Notes: generated by a model not told the origin, from the sequence alone. Shown: positions 29,729-39,147, counted from the stretch's first letter. The stretch is DNA of 64,000 nt from Achromobacter veterisilvae (GCF_900496975.1 NZ_UFQC01000006.1:1-64000), one strand, 5' to 3'. Numbers and translations: made by a program.

Positions 29729-30622
29729 CTACCCCAGCGCGGTGTCCAGCAGCATCATCAGCACGAAGCCCAGCATCAGCCCGCAAGTGGCGTAGACCTC
29801 GTGCCCCTTGCGGTGCGACTCCGGGATGATCTCGTGGCTGATCACGAACAGCATCGCGCCCGCGGCGAAACCCAGCCCCCACGGCAGCAGCGGTTCCGAC
29901 CAGCCGACCACGGCCGCGCCCAGCACGGCGCCCAGCGGCTCGACCAGCCCGGACAGCATCCCCAGCGCCACCGCGAACGCGCGCTGGTAGCCCGCGGCCA
30001 GCAGCGCCACCGCCACGACCAGCCCCTCGGGGATGTCCTGGATCGCGATGCCAGTGGCCAGCGCGGTGCCGCGCACGGGATCGTTGCCCGCGTAGCCCAC
30101 GCCGATGGCCAGGCCTTCCGGCAGGTTGTGCAGGGTGATGGCGAACACGAACAGCCAGGTGCGGCGCAGGCGGTGCGCCTCGATCCCTTCCCGGCCCTTG
30201 ATGAAATGCTCATGCGGCAGCGTGCGGTCCATGATCAGCAGGACGGCCGCCCCCAGCAGCACGGCGGCGCCCACCGTCAGGCCCGCCCCCCACGGCCCGT
30301 AGCCCAGCTCGCGGCCCGCGGCGATGCCCGGGGCCACCAGCGAAAAGGCGCTGGCCGCCAGCATGACGCCGGCGCCGAAGCCGAACATGCTGTCCTGCAT
30401 TTTCTGGGGAATGGTGCGCGCGAAAAGGATGGGCACCGTCCCCAGCGCGGTCGCGCCCGCGGCGACCAGCCCGCCCAGCAGGGCGTCCGCGACGTGCGGC
30501 GCGCGCACGTCCAGGTACGCCCATAGCTGGTGCAGCCCCAGGCAGGACACCAGCACGGCCAGCGTCCAGACGCTGATGCTGGTGGCCGCCGGCCGCACGC
30601 GATGACGGCTGAAGGTATTCAT
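29729..30622 (-). CDS. ZIP-family (GufA type) divalent-metal transporter
   Basis: The 297-residue membrane protein resembles the structurally known Bordetella bronchiseptica ZIP. Metal-site residues are visible: M87 in GAGVMLAA, H165/N166/E169 in HNLPEGLAIG, Q195/D196/E199 in IQDIPEGL and E228 in GLVEPLGA. Eight spans can be drawn. It imports Zn, Mn, Fe or Cd down their gradient; the preferred metal is not clear. It lies 30 nt behind sodA with AAGGAGGG before the start, so the two form an operon, hinting at supply of Mn to the dismutase. Confidence 0.9.
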   Translation of the reverse strand: MNTFSRHRVRPAATSISVWTLAVLVSCLGLHQLWAYLDVRAPHVADALLGGLVAAGATALGTVPILFARTIPQKMQDSMFGFGAGVMLAASAFSLVAPGIAAGRELGYGPWGAGLTVGAAVLLGAAVLLIMDRTLPHEHFIKGREGIEAHRLRRTWLFVFAITLHNLPEGLAIGVGYAGNDPVRGTALATGIAIQDIPEGLVVAVALLAAGYQRAFAVALGMLSGLVEPLGAVLGAAVVGWSEPLLPWGLGFAAGAMLFVISHEIIPESHRKGHEVYATCGLMLGFVLMMLLDTALG

Positions 30623-30652
30623 ATACCGCTGCCCTCCTTGCCAGGGACGCGC

Positions 30653-31267
30653 TCAGCGCTTCGCCGCGGCGTAGCGGCGCGCCACTTCCGGCCAATTCAC
30701 GACATTGTAGAAGGCGGCGATGTATTCCGGCCGGCGATTCTGGTACTTCAGGTAATAGGCATGTTCCCAGACGTCCAGCCCCAGGATCGGCGTATTGCCC
30801 AGCATCAGCGGGCTGTCCTGGTTGGCGCTGCTTTCCACCGCCAGCTTGCCGGCCGGCGTCACCGAGAGCCAGGCCCAGCCGCTGCCGAAACGGGTCAGCG
30901 CGGCCTTGGTGAAGGCGTCCTTGAAGGCGGCCAGGCCGCCCAGGTCGGACTCGATGGCCGCCGCCAGGGCGCCGTCGGGTTCGCCGCCGCCCTCGGGGGA
31001 CATGACCGACCAGAACAGGCTGTGGTTGGCGTGGCCGCCGCCGTGGTTGCGCACGGCGCCGCGCACGGCCTCGGGCAACTGGTCCAGGCGGGACACCAGG
31101 GCCTCGACGGGCTCGTCGGTGGCGATGCCCGCCCCCTCCAGCGCCGCGTTCAGGCTGTTGACGTAGGTCTGGTGGTGCTTGCTGTAGTGGATCTCCATCG
31201 TCATCGCGTCGATGTGAGGCTCCAGGGCGTCGTAGGCGTACGGCAGGGTCGGAAGGGTATAGGCCAT
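30653..31267 (-). CDS. sodA: Superoxide dismutase, manganese type
   Basis: The 204-residue enzyme dismutates superoxide. Metal ligands are H27, H82 ([11 protein letters not shown]), D165 and H169 ([17 protein letters not shown]). Q150 in NQDSPLM and overall likeness to E. coli SodA point to the Mn rather than Fe form. It heads an operon with a ZIP transporter. A Fur-like AT-rich site lies about 55-80 bp upstream, fitting iron-repressed sodA known in Bordetella pertussis. Confidence 0.93.
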   Translation of the reverse strand: MAYTLPTLPYAYDALEPHIDAMTMEIHYSKHHQTYVNSLNAALEGAGIATDEPVEALVSRLDQLPEAVRGAVRNHGGGHANHSLFWSVMSPEGGGEPDGALAAAIESDLGGLAAFKDAFTKAALTRFGSGWAWLSVTPAGKLAVESSANQDSPLMLGNTPILGLDVWEHAYYLKYQNRRPEYIAAFYNVVNWPEVARRYAAAKR

Positions 31268-31320
31268 GCATGTCTCCGTCGGATCCGCCCTCGAATGAGG
31301 GCCGGCATCAATATCGAAAA

Positions 31321-31345
31321 CATAAATGATATTTATTTTTATTTA
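31321..31345 (-). promoter_or_regulatory. Fur-box-like AT-rich site upstream of sodA
   Basis: The stretch around AAATGATATTTATTTTTATT matches about 12 of 19 positions of GATAATGATAATCATTATC. It is strikingly AT-rich for this genome and precedes sodA in the right position. A score from an aligned matrix would be needed to be sure. Confidence 0.45.
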
Positions 31346-31410
31346 ATACCACAATGGCAATGCTGCAATTCCTTTCACACGGGGCGCCCGCCGCTATCGG
31401 CCCCGCCGGC

Positions 31411-32613
31411 CTACAGCGACTTGCCGCAAGCCACGCCCGAGGCCCAGGCCCACTGGAAGTTGTAGCCGCCCAGCCATCCGGTGACGTCCACGGCCTCGCC
31501 GATGAAGTAAAGGCCCGGAGCGGTCTTCGCCTGCATGGATTTCTGGTCCAGGCCGCGCGTGTCCACGCCGCCGCGCATCACTTCGGCCTTTTTGTAGCCG
31601 GCCGTGCCGCTGGGCACCAGCGTCCACTGGTGGATGTCCTGCGCCAGTCCGCGCAGGGTCTTGTCCGGCGCGTCGGCCAGGCGCAATGCCGCCAGCCCGG
31701 GCTTGCCCTTCTGCTCCGCCAGGTGCAGCCAGCGGTCGGCCAGCCGCTTGGGCCAGAGGCCGCTCAGCACCGTGTGCAGTTGCTGCCGGTTGCCGGACTT
31801 CGACGCCAGCAGTTCCTCGGCCAGGTCGCGGCCCGGCGCCAGGTCCACCACGATGGGTTCGCCCGGTTTCCAGAAGCTGGATATTTGCAGGATGGCCGGC
31901 CCCGACAGGCCGCGGTGCGTGAACAGCAGGTCTTCGAGGAATTCGCCGCGGGCCTTGCCCTGCCCCGTGTGCAGGCCGACCTCCAGCGCCACGCCGGACA
32001 GTTCCGACAAGGCCTGCCACTGCGCGGGGTCGAAGGTCAGGGGCACCAGCGCGGGCCGGGGCTCCACGATCTTCAGGCCGAACTGCCGCGCGATTTTCAG
32101 GCCGAAATCGGTGGCGCCCAGTTGCGGGATCGCCATGCCGCCGGTGGCCACCACCAGCTTGGCCGCGCGGATCGGGCCCTGGCCGGTGCGCAGTTCGAAG
32201 CCGGCCTCGCCGTGGGCCACCTCGGCCACCTGGCAGCCCATGCGCCACTGCACGCCGCCCGCTTCGCATTCCGTGCGCAGCATGTCGATGATGGCTTCGC
32301 TGGAATCGTCGCAGAACAACTGGCCGCGGTGCTTCTCGTGCCAGCCGATGCGGTGGCGCCTCACCAGCGCCAGGAAATCCTGCGGCGTGTAGCCCGACAG
32401 CGCCGACCGGCAGAAATGCGGATTGTCGGACAGGAAGTTGGCGGGCCCGGCCCCGATGTTGGTGAAGTTGCAGCGGCCTCCGCCGGAAATGCGGATCTTC
32501 TCCGCCAGGCGGGTGGCGTGGTCGACCAGCACCACGCGCAGGCCGCGCTGGCCGGCAACCGCGGCGCACATCATGCCAGCGGCGCCGGCGCCGAGGACGG
32601 CAACATCGAACAT
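31411..32613 (-). CDS. HI0933/YhiN-family FAD-dependent oxidoreductase
   Basis: The 400-residue flavoprotein has the dinucleotide motif VAVLGAGAAGMMCAA at the N-terminus, then EKIRISGGGRCNFTN, ATGGMAIPQLGATDFG and the C-terminal FAD closure YFIGEAVDVTGWLGGYNFQWAWASG. Members of this family are broadly conserved but their substrates are mostly unknown. The start at 32613 follows GGAG. It lies 17 nt behind the decarboxylase gene on the same strand, so they are probably co-transcribed, although no shared pathway is obvious. Confidence 0.88.
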   Translation of the reverse strand: MFDVAVLGAGAAGMMCAAVAGQRGLRVVLVDHATRLAEKIRISGGGRCNFTNIGAGPANFLSDNPHFCRSALSGYTPQDFLALVRRHRIGWHEKHRGQLFCDDSSEAIIDMLRTECEAGGVQWRMGCQVAEVAHGEAGFELRTGQGPIRAAKLVVATGGMAIPQLGATDFGLKIARQFGLKIVEPRPALVPLTFDPAQWQALSELSGVALEVGLHTGQGKARGEFLEDLLFTHRGLSGPAILQISSFWKPGEPIVVDLAPGRDLAEELLASKSGNRQQLHTVLSGLWPKRLADRWLHLAEQKGKPGLAALRLADAPDKTLRGLAQDIHQWTLVPSGTAGYKKAEVMRGGVDTRGLDQKSMQAKTAPGLYFIGEAVDVTGWLGGYNFQWAWASGVACGKSL

Positions 32614-32630
32614 CGGGACTCCGGAGCGCG

Positions 32631-34892
32631 TCAGTCTTCGATCAGGCAGTCGACGTAGTAGCGCTTTTCGCCGTCCGGCCCCACTTCGTCGGCCAGGCCG
32701 TGGATGTAGGTCTCGAAGCCCGGGAAGCGCTCGTTGAACTCGCGCGCGAACTGCAGGTACTGGACGATGGTGCGGTTGAAGCGCTCGCCCGGGATCAGCA
32801 GCGGGATGCCCGGCGGGTACGGGGTCAGCAGCACGCCGGTGACGCGGCCTTCCAGCTTGTCGATGTCGACGCGCTCGACCTCGCGGTGCGCCATGCGGGC
32901 GAACGCGTCCGACGGCTTCAGGGCCGGGACCATGTCGCTCAGGTACATCTCGGTGGTCAGGCGGGCCACGTCGCGCTCGCGGTAGGCTTCGTGGATCTGC
33001 TGGCACAGGTCGCGCAGGCCCATGCGCTCGTAGCGGCGATGGTCGCGGCAGAATTCCGGCAGGATGCGCCACAGCGGCTGGTTGCGGTCGTAGTCGTCCT
33101 TGAATTGCTGCAAGGCGGTCAGGAGCGTGTTCCAGCGGCCCTTGGTGATGCCGATGGTGAACAGGATGAAGAAGGAATACAGGCCCGTCTTCTCGACCAC
33201 CACGCCGTGCTCGGTCAGGTACTTGGAGACCAGCGCGGCGGGAATGCCGGTTTCGCCGAAGCTGCCCGACATGTCCAGCCCCGGGGTGATGACCGTGGCC
33301 TTGATCGGGTCCAGCATGTTGAAGCCTTCGGCCATTTCGCCGAAGCCGTGCCAGTGGTCGTTGGATTCCAGGATCCATTCATCGCGGTTGCCGATGCCTT
33401 CGGACACCAGGCGGTTCGGGCCCCAGACCTTGAACCACCAATCGTTCTTGCCGAATTCCGATTCCACCTTGCGCATGGCGCGGCGGAAGTCCAGGGCTTC
33501 GCGGATGCTTTCCTCGACCAGCGCGGTGCCGCCCGGCGGCTCCATCATGGCGGCGGCCACGTCGCAGGACGCGATGATCGCGTACTGGGGCGAGGTGGAC
33601 GTGTGCATCAGGTAGGCTTCGTTGAAGACGTTGCGGTCCAGCTTGCGGGTCTCGGATTCCTGCACGATGATCTGCGAGGCCTGCGAAATGCCGGCCAGCA
33701 GCTTGTGCGTGGAGTGCGTGGCGAACACCATGGCGTCCTGGCTGCGCGGGCGGTCCTGGCCGATGGCGTGCATGTCCTGGTAGAACTCGTGGAACGACGC
33801 GTGCGGCAGCCAGGCTTCGTCGAAGTGCAGCGTATCGACGTAGCTGCCGAGCTGCTTCTTGATCATTTCGACGTTGTAGATGACGCCGTCGTACGTGCTC
33901 TGCGTCAGCGTCAGGATGCGCGGGTTCTTGTTCACCGCTTCGCGCGCGAAGGGGTTGGCCTCGATCTTCTTGCGGATGTTGTCCGGGTGGAATTCTTCCA
34001 GCGGGATCGGGCCGATGATGCCCAGGTGGTTGCGCGTGGGGCGCAGGAACACCGGGATCGCGCCCGTCATCGTGATGGCGTGCAGGATGGACTTGTGGCA
34101 GTTGCGGTCCACCACGACCACGTCGCCGGCCGCGACGTTGGCGTGCCACACCACCTTGTTCGAGGTGGAGGTGCCGTTCGTCACGAAGAAGCAGTGGTCG
34201 GCGTGGAAGATGCGCGCCGCGTTCAGTTCGGATTCGGCCACGGGGCCGGTATGGTCCAGCAACTGGCCCAGTTCGTCGACGGCGTTGCAGACGTCGGCGC
34301 GCAGCATGTTCTCGCCGAAGAACTGGTGGAACATCCGGCCCACGGGGCTCTTCAGGAACGCCACGCCGCCCGAGTGCCCGGGGCAGTGCCACGAGTACGA
34401 ACCGTCCTGCGCGTACTTGACCAGTTCGCGGAAGAAGGGCGGCGGCAGGCTGTCGACGTAGCTGCGGGCTTCGCGGATGATGTGGCGCGCCACGAATTCG
34501 GGCGTGTCCTCGAACATGTGGATGAAGCCGTGCAGTTCGCGCAGGATGTCGTTCGGGATGTGTTCCGAAGTGCGCGTCTCGCCATACAGGTAGATGGGAA
34601 TGTCGGCGTTGCGGAAGCGCAGTTCGCCGATGAAGGCGCGCAGGTTCTTGATCGCGCCGGCCACGTCCTCGGGCGAGTCCACGTCGAACTCTTCATCGTC
34701 GATCGACAGGATGAAGGCGCTCGCGCGGCTTTGCTGCTGGGCAAACGAACTCAGGTCGCCGTAACTGGTCACCCCGATCACCTCGACGCCCTCGGCCTCG
34801 ATCGCGGCAGAAAGGGCTCGGATGCCCAAACCGGACGCGTTCTCGGAACGGTAGTCCTCGTCGATGATGAAAATGGGGAAGCGGAATTTCAT
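32631..34892 (-). CDS. Inducible-type Orn/Lys/Arg decarboxylase (AdiA-like)
   Basis: The 753-residue PLP enzyme has the three-part layout of the large acid-stress decarboxylases: N-terminal response-regulator-like wing (about 1-130), PLP core and C-terminal domain. The catalytic lysine is K397 in FATHSTHKLLAGISQ, with HFDEAWLPHA nearby. Length fits AdiA (about 755) better than LdcI or SpeC (about 710-720), but arginine versus lysine or ornithine specificity cannot be fixed by eye. Product amines (agmatine, cadaverine or putrescine) support acid resistance or polyamine supply. No antiporter gene adjoins it, unlike enteric acid-resistance operons. Confidence 0.88.
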   Translation of the reverse strand: MKFRFPIFIIDEDYRSENASGLGIRALSAAIEAEGVEVIGVTSYGDLSSFAQQQSRASAFILSIDDEEFDVDSPEDVAGAIKNLRAFIGELRFRNADIPIYLYGETRTSEHIPNDILRELHGFIHMFEDTPEFVARHIIREARSYVDSLPPPFFRELVKYAQDGSYSWHCPGHSGGVAFLKSPVGRMFHQFFGENMLRADVCNAVDELGQLLDHTGPVAESELNAARIFHADHCFFVTNGTSTSNKVVWHANVAAGDVVVVDRNCHKSILHAITMTGAIPVFLRPTRNHLGIIGPIPLEEFHPDNIRKKIEANPFAREAVNKNPRILTLTQSTYDGVIYNVEMIKKQLGSYVDTLHFDEAWLPHASFHEFYQDMHAIGQDRPRSQDAMVFATHSTHKLLAGISQASQIIVQESETRKLDRNVFNEAYLMHTSTSPQYAIIASCDVAAAMMEPPGGTALVEESIREALDFRRAMRKVESEFGKNDWWFKVWGPNRLVSEGIGNRDEWILESNDHWHGFGEMAEGFNMLDPIKATVITPGLDMSGSFGETGIPAALVSKYLTEHGVVVEKTGLYSFFILFTIGITKGRWNTLLTALQQFKDDYDRNQPLWRILPEFCRDHRRYERMGLRDLCQQIHEAYRERDVARLTTEMYLSDMVPALKPSDAFARMAHREVERVDIDKLEGRVTGVLLTPYPPGIPLLIPGERFNRTIVQYLQFAREFNERFPGFETYIHGLADEVGPDGEKRYYVDCLIED

Positions 34893-35122
34893 GCGGGCGC
34901 TCCTGGGGGCAAGGCGAAATCGGACGCGTATCGCGGCGCGAGTGTACAGCTAGTAAAAATCCGCCTGATGACAGACGGCGCGAGCACCCGCCGGGGAGGC
35001 GGGAATGGCCGAATTGTAGGGCTGTTTTTCTTACAGTCCTACGGGAAATCCCCAGAAGGGATGCGCGAGCGTTGTCAGCGCGCCAAAAGCGCGGAATTCC
35101 GGGCCGGAAACGGGCGCCGGCC

Positions 35123-35575
35123 CTAGCGGATGGTCCGTGCCTCGCCCGCCTGCAGGGCCGCCATGAACTGCTCGAAATAAGGCGGAATGGCCTCGGCGGC
35201 CCCATAGCGGATCCGGCGTTCGACCTTGGCGATCGCGCCGAAGCAGACCTCGGTTCCCGGTTGGCCGCAGACCAGCACCACCGGATCCTCGTCGTCGCAC
35301 ACTTCGTACAGGCCGCCATGCGCGCGGCGTCCGACCTCGTAGAGGTAGGCGGCGGCGCCGACGGTCTGCATGGGGGTCAGGGGCAGGGTCCCGAGGTGGG
35401 CGGCCTCCAGCGCTTCATCCAGCGCATGGACGCTGGACGGCGAGTAGTCCAGCACGGCGCCGGTCTGGCCGGCCACGTGGACAAAGTCCTGCGCGGCATC
35501 CGCCACGCGCGCCACGAACTCTTCCTGGACTTCGTCGCGCTTGGCGTCCTGGTTTATCTTGAGGAAACCGAACAT
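35123..35575 (-). CDS. Conserved-looking small protein of unknown function
   Basis: I do not recognise this 150-residue protein. It starts FGFLKINQDAKRDEVQEEF after an AAAGGAGCC ribosome site and is acidic and soluble, without signal or membrane spans. Features are a helical N-terminal third, YLYEVGRRAHGGLYEVCDDEDPVVLVCGQPG in two parts, and a basic VERRIRYG segment. Codon use matches its neighbours. It is monocistronic, with a 6-bp GC stem (CCCGCC/GGCGGG, 34987-35003) 120 nt downstream. Confidence 0.65.
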   Translation of the reverse strand: MFGFLKINQDAKRDEVQEEFVARVADAAQDFVHVAGQTGAVLDYSPSSVHALDEALEAAHLGTLPLTPMQTVGAAAYLYEVGRRAHGGLYEVCDDEDPVVLVCGQPGTEVCFGAIAKVERRIRYGAAEAIPPYFEQFMAALQAGEARTIR

Positions 35576-35691
35576 CAGTGGCTCCTTTGTGAAAACCGCA
35601 AGCGGCATTGGAACCTCCATTATAGGCAAGCCGCCCCTATATACTGCCCAAACCGCCCTCGAACGTTCCCTATTCCCAACACTTGCCTCCC

Positions 35692-36210
35692 ATGCCCTCC
35701 CCCCTGGTCCAACGCCTCGTCCCCGCTGACGCCGCGGCCCTGCGCCAGCTACGCCTGGACGCGCTGGTCGAAACCCCCGAGTCGTTCGGATCGAGTTACG
35801 AAGAGGAACATACCCTGACATTGGAGGACATCCGCGGCTGGATCGCGCCGGCCGACGATGGCGCGATGTTCGGCGTCTTCCAGGACGAGGCGCTGGCAGG
35901 CATGGTCGGCGTGGCCCGGCAGCGCAAGCTGAAGATGCGGCACAAGGCGCACGTCTGGAGCATGTACGTCGCGCCCGCCCAGCGCGGCCGGGGCCTGGCC
36001 AAGCTGCTGATGCGGGCGGCCATCGACCATGCCGGGGCCATGCGCGGCATCCGCCACGTGCAGTTGAGCGTGACCTCGAACAATGCCGCGGCCGCCGCCC
36101 TGTACCTCAGCCTGGGCTTCGCCGAATACGGACGCGAGCGCGAAGCGCTGTGCGTGAACGGCTGCTTCCACGACGAAACGCTGATGGCGCTGGCGCTGTC
36201 GGGCAAATAG
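35692..36210 (+). CDS. GNAT-family N-acetyltransferase
   Basis: The 172-residue protein has the GNAT fold. The acetyl-CoA pyrophosphate loop is PAQRGRGLAKLLM (motif A), and the C-terminal LSVTSNNAAAAALYLSLGF is motif B. Small GNATs of this kind often acetylate amines, amino acids or toxic analogues; no substrate can be named. ATG 35692 is taken as the start; a TTG three codons earlier is possible. It is convergent with the diguanylate cyclase gene, 9 bp away. Confidence 0.85.
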   Translation: MPSPLVQRLVPADAAALRQLRLDALVETPESFGSSYEEEHTLTLEDIRGWIAPADDGAMFGVFQDEALAGMVGVARQRKLKMRHKAHVWSMYVAPAQRGRGLAKLLMRAAIDHAGAMRGIRHVQLSVTSNNAAAAALYLSLGFAEYGREREALCVNGCFHDETLMALALSGK

Positions 36211-36219
36211 CCGGGCCGC

Positions 36220-37482
36220 TCACGCCGCGCCGGCCCGCCGCCGCGCGCCGTACACGCACACCTGGTTGCGGCCGCCGTCCTTGGCCCGGTAGAGCGCCTG
36301 GTCGGCCGCCTTGATCACCGCTTCCGGCCCGCGCAATGCGTCGCTGCGTTCGGCGACGCCCATGCTGACGGTCACCCGCAGCGGGCGCGCGTTGCGCCCG
36401 TCGCGCCCGCCGCGCCGGCGCATGCCGAGCTGATCGGCCTTGGGACGCGCCGGCTTGTCGCGCAGGCGCATCTGGTAGGCCTCGATGGAACGCCTGACGC
36501 TTTCGAGGTGCGGCTTGCATTCCGCCGCGGTCTTGCCCGGAAACACCAGCGTGAACTCTTCGCCGCCGAAGCGGTAGGCATGCCCGCCGCCCGGCACCCG
36601 CCGCAACTGGGCCGCCACCATGCGCAGGACCTGGTCGCCGACGTCGTGGCCGTGGGTGTCGTTGAACGCCTTGAAGTGGTCCACGTCCGCCATCGCCAAT
36701 GCATAGACGCGCCCGCCCATGCGCTGCAGCCGCTCGTTCAGGGCGCGCCTGCCGGGCAGGCCGGTCAGCTCGTCGAGGAACGCCATGTGGAAGCCTTCGT
36801 GCGCCAGCGAGACGCACAGCGCCGTCAGCGCGGCGGCGGACATCAGCGCCAGTTCGACGGGATGCTGCGCCCCGCGCGGCAGGGCCCAGGCCAGGCACAC
36901 GAAGCCCAGCCATTGCCCGGCCTGCTGCGGACGGCCATAGCGCAGAAACAGCAGCGTCAGCGCCAGGCCGGTGGCCAGCAGCGCGATCAGCCCTTCGATC
37001 GGCACGTTCAGGTGGGCGAGCTTGCCTTGCACGGACAGCACGCCGAGCGCATCGGCCACGCCGTCCTTGCCCGCCAGCGCGATCGCCGCCGCGCCCAGCG
37101 CCATCATGCCCACGCGCGCCGCCGTGTCCCGCAGCATGCTGGAACGCTCGGACCACAGGGCATTGATCGCGTAGGCCAGCGACCACCATGCCATGGCGGG
37201 GCCCAGCGCCCAGGGCGCATCCCGCGCCAGCGCCGGCCAGGACGCCGTGGCGGCCAGCACGCAGAGCGTCAGCGCCAGCGTCTGCGAACGCTGGTACATG
37301 AAGCAGGTCGCCGCGCAGATCAAGGCCATGGCCCAGGGCATGAACGGCACGATCAGCGTCAGCGCCGGCGGCCACTCCCGCCACAGCAGCAGCCCTCCCG
37401 CCGCGGCCACCGGCAGCGCGGGATAGAACAACAGGGGCAGCCAGGGGATATGGGGGTAACGCACGGATGGGGCTTTGCTCAC
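36220..37482 (-). CDS. Membrane diguanylate cyclase (GGEEF)
   Basis: The 420-residue protein has six to eight hydrophobic spans in its first 230 residues and a C-terminal GGDEF domain with active-site GGEEF in AYRFGGEEFTLVF. DELTGLPGRRAL, MADVDHFKAFNDTHGHDVGDQVL and VTVSMGVAE are also present, so it should make c-di-GMP. There is no RxxD inhibitory site before GGEEF, so product inhibition is probably absent. A basic insertion of about 25 residues (KPARPKADQLGMRRRGG and on) sits before VTVSMGVA. It is divergent from the VOC-GNAT gene. Confidence 0.9.
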   Translation of the reverse strand: MSKAPSVRYPHIPWLPLLFYPALPVAAAGGLLLWREWPPALTLIVPFMPWAMALICAATCFMYQRSQTLALTLCVLAATASWPALARDAPWALGPAMAWWSLAYAINALWSERSSMLRDTAARVGMMALGAAAIALAGKDGVADALGVLSVQGKLAHLNVPIEGLIALLATGLALTLLFLRYGRPQQAGQWLGFVCLAWALPRGAQHPVELALMSAAALTALCVSLAHEGFHMAFLDELTGLPGRRALNERLQRMGGRVYALAMADVDHFKAFNDTHGHDVGDQVLRMVAAQLRRVPGGGHAYRFGGEEFTLVFPGKTAAECKPHLESVRRSIEAYQMRLRDKPARPKADQLGMRRRGGRDGRNARPLRVTVSMGVAERSDALRGPEAVIKAADQALYRAKDGGRNQVCVYGARRRAGAA

Positions 37483-37629
37483 GCTTGCGGAAATGACGGC
37501 GCCAAATCGGCAAACACATCTAGAGTCCTTTACGGACGCGGCGGAGGGTTCTTTAGCAATCGGGGGTCCACACCGGGGCCCGCTCCCGTGCTATGTTTTC
37601 CGGCCGCCCCCCGACGGAAGAAAACTCCC

Positions 37630-38481
37630 ATGCGTATCCTGGTCAATATCGATGTGCCCGATCTGGAACATGCCATCGACTTCTATCGCCGCGCCTTCGG
37701 GTTGAGGCTGCGGCGCCGTCTGGGCCCCAAGGCCGCCGAAATGCGCGGCGCGCAGGCGCCCATCTATCTGCTGGAAAAGGCGGCCGGCACGCCCGCCGCC
37801 GGCGCGACGCGGCAACCGCGCGACTACGCCAGGCACTGGACGCCGGTCCATCTGGACGTGGTGGTCGAAGACGCGGACCGCGCGGTCGAGCAGGCGGTGG
37901 CGGCGGGCGCGCGGCTGGAAGACCCGGCCGTCTCGCATGAATGGGGCCGCATCGCGCACCTGAGCGATCCCTACGGGCACGGCATCTGCATCCTGCAGTT
38001 CCTGGGGCGGGGCTACGACGCGCTGGCGGCGCCGGACGTCCGGTACGAACCCGTCGGCGAGGCGGACTTCGAAGCGTTGCTGGCGCTGCGCATCGAAGCC
38101 ATGCGAGAAAGCCTGGAACGGCTGGGCCGTTTCGATCCGGAGCGGGCGCGCTCGCGCCTGCGCGGCACGTTCCGGCCGGAATGCACCTGGTCCATCGAAC
38201 TGGACGGGCAGCGCCTGGGCTTCTACGCGCTGCGCCCGGACGGCGACGGCCTGCGCCTGGACCACCTGTACCTGCGGCCGGGCGCGCAAGGGGAAGGCCT
38301 GGGCGGCCAGGTGTTGCGGCGGATCCTGGACGAGGCCGACCGCCTCGGGCTGCCGGTGCGCGTGGGCGCGCTGCGCGGCAGCGACTCGAACCGCTTCTAT
38401 CGGCGGCATGGATTCGTCCAGACCGCCGAAAGCGAATGGGATATCGATTACCTGCGGCCGGCGCGCGCGCCGGCCCGCTGA
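37630..38481 (+). CDS. Fusion of a glyoxalase/VOC domain with a GNAT acetyltransferase
   Basis: The 283-residue protein is a two-domain fusion. Residues 1-127 are a VOC (glyoxalase/bleomycin-resistance) domain: RILVNIDVPDLEHAIDFYRR, IYLLEKAAG, HLDVVVEDADRAVEQAVAAG and LSDPYGHGICILQF. Residues 130-275 are a GNAT domain with LDHLYLRPGAQGEGLGGQVL (acetyl-CoA loop) and SNRFYRRHGF. Both types act in resistance to small toxic compounds, so a detoxification role is possible but unproved. ATG at 37630; no clear strong ribosome site. Divergent from the diguanylate cyclase. Confidence 0.82.
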   Translation: MRILVNIDVPDLEHAIDFYRRAFGLRLRRRLGPKAAEMRGAQAPIYLLEKAAGTPAAGATRQPRDYARHWTPVHLDVVVEDADRAVEQAVAAGARLEDPAVSHEWGRIAHLSDPYGHGICILQFLGRGYDALAAPDVRYEPVGEADFEALLALRIEAMRESLERLGRFDPERARSRLRGTFRPECTWSIELDGQRLGFYALRPDGDGLRLDHLYLRPGAQGEGLGGQVLRRILDEADRLGLPVRVGALRGSDSNRFYRRHGFVQTAESEWDIDYLRPARAPAR

Positions 38482-38485
38482 GGCC

Positions 38486-39049
38486 TCAGGTGCGCGGCAA
38501 GGTCACGCCGCGCTGGCCCTGGTACTTGCCGCCGCGGTCGCGGTAGGACGTTTCGCAGACCTCGTCGCTTTCCAGGAACAGCATCTGCGCGCAGCCTTCG
38601 CCGGCGTAGATCTTGGCCGGCAGCGGCGTGGTGTTCGAGAATTCCAGCGTCACGTGGCCTTCCCATTCGGGTTCCAGCGGCGTGACGTTGACGATGATGC
38701 CGCAGCGCGCGTATGTGCTCTTGCCCAGGCAGACCGTCAGCACGCTGCGCGGAATGCGGAAGTATTCAACCGTGCGGGCCAGCGCGAACGAGTTCGGCGG
38801 GATGATGCAGACATCGCCCTTGAAATCCACGAAGGAGCCTTCGTCGAAATTCTTGGGATCGACGATGGTGGAATTGATGTTCGTGAAGATCTTGAATTCA
38901 TCGGCGCAGCGCACGTCGTAGCCGTAGCTGCTGGTGCCATAGCTGACGATGCGCCCGCCATTGGCCGTGCGGACCTGCCCCGGTTCGAAGGGTTCGATCA
39001 TGCCGGCTTCGGCCTGGCGGCGGATCCAGCGGTCGCTCTTGATGCTCAT
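38486..39049 (-). CDS. dcd: dCTP deaminase
   Basis: The 187-residue trimeric enzyme deaminates dCTP to dUTP, the main source of dUMP for ThyA. Family marks: [47 protein letters not shown] and [13 protein letters not shown]. The catalytic Glu lies in [16 protein letters not shown]. It is the last gene of the minus-strand apbC-tamA-tamB-dcd group. Confidence 0.95.
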   Translation of the reverse strand: MSIKSDRWIRRQAEAGMIEPFEPGQVRTANGGRIVSYGTSSYGYDVRCADEFKIFTNINSTIVDPKNFDEGSFVDFKGDVCIIPPNSFALARTVEYFRIPRSVLTVCLGKSTYARCGIIVNVTPLEPEWEGHVTLEFSNTTPLPAKIYAGEGCAQMLFLESDEVCETSYRDRGGKYQGQRGVTLPRT

Positions 39050-39147
39050 GGTGGGAATGGTGCAAGGGAATGGAGTGGACCCCATTTTATCCCGAGAGCG
39101 GGAGCCCCGCCGGCGGGCCGGGCGGGACAGGGCCGCCCGGCCGCGCC

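Noticed and set aside
32700-35126. Long plus-strand frame opposite the decarboxylase
   Set aside because: The minus-strand frame has all PLP-decarboxylase motifs; the plus frame has none.
35683-35691. TTG start for the GNAT gene
   Set aside because: It adds only three residues; the ATG at 35692 is the simpler choice, though neither has a strong ribosome site.
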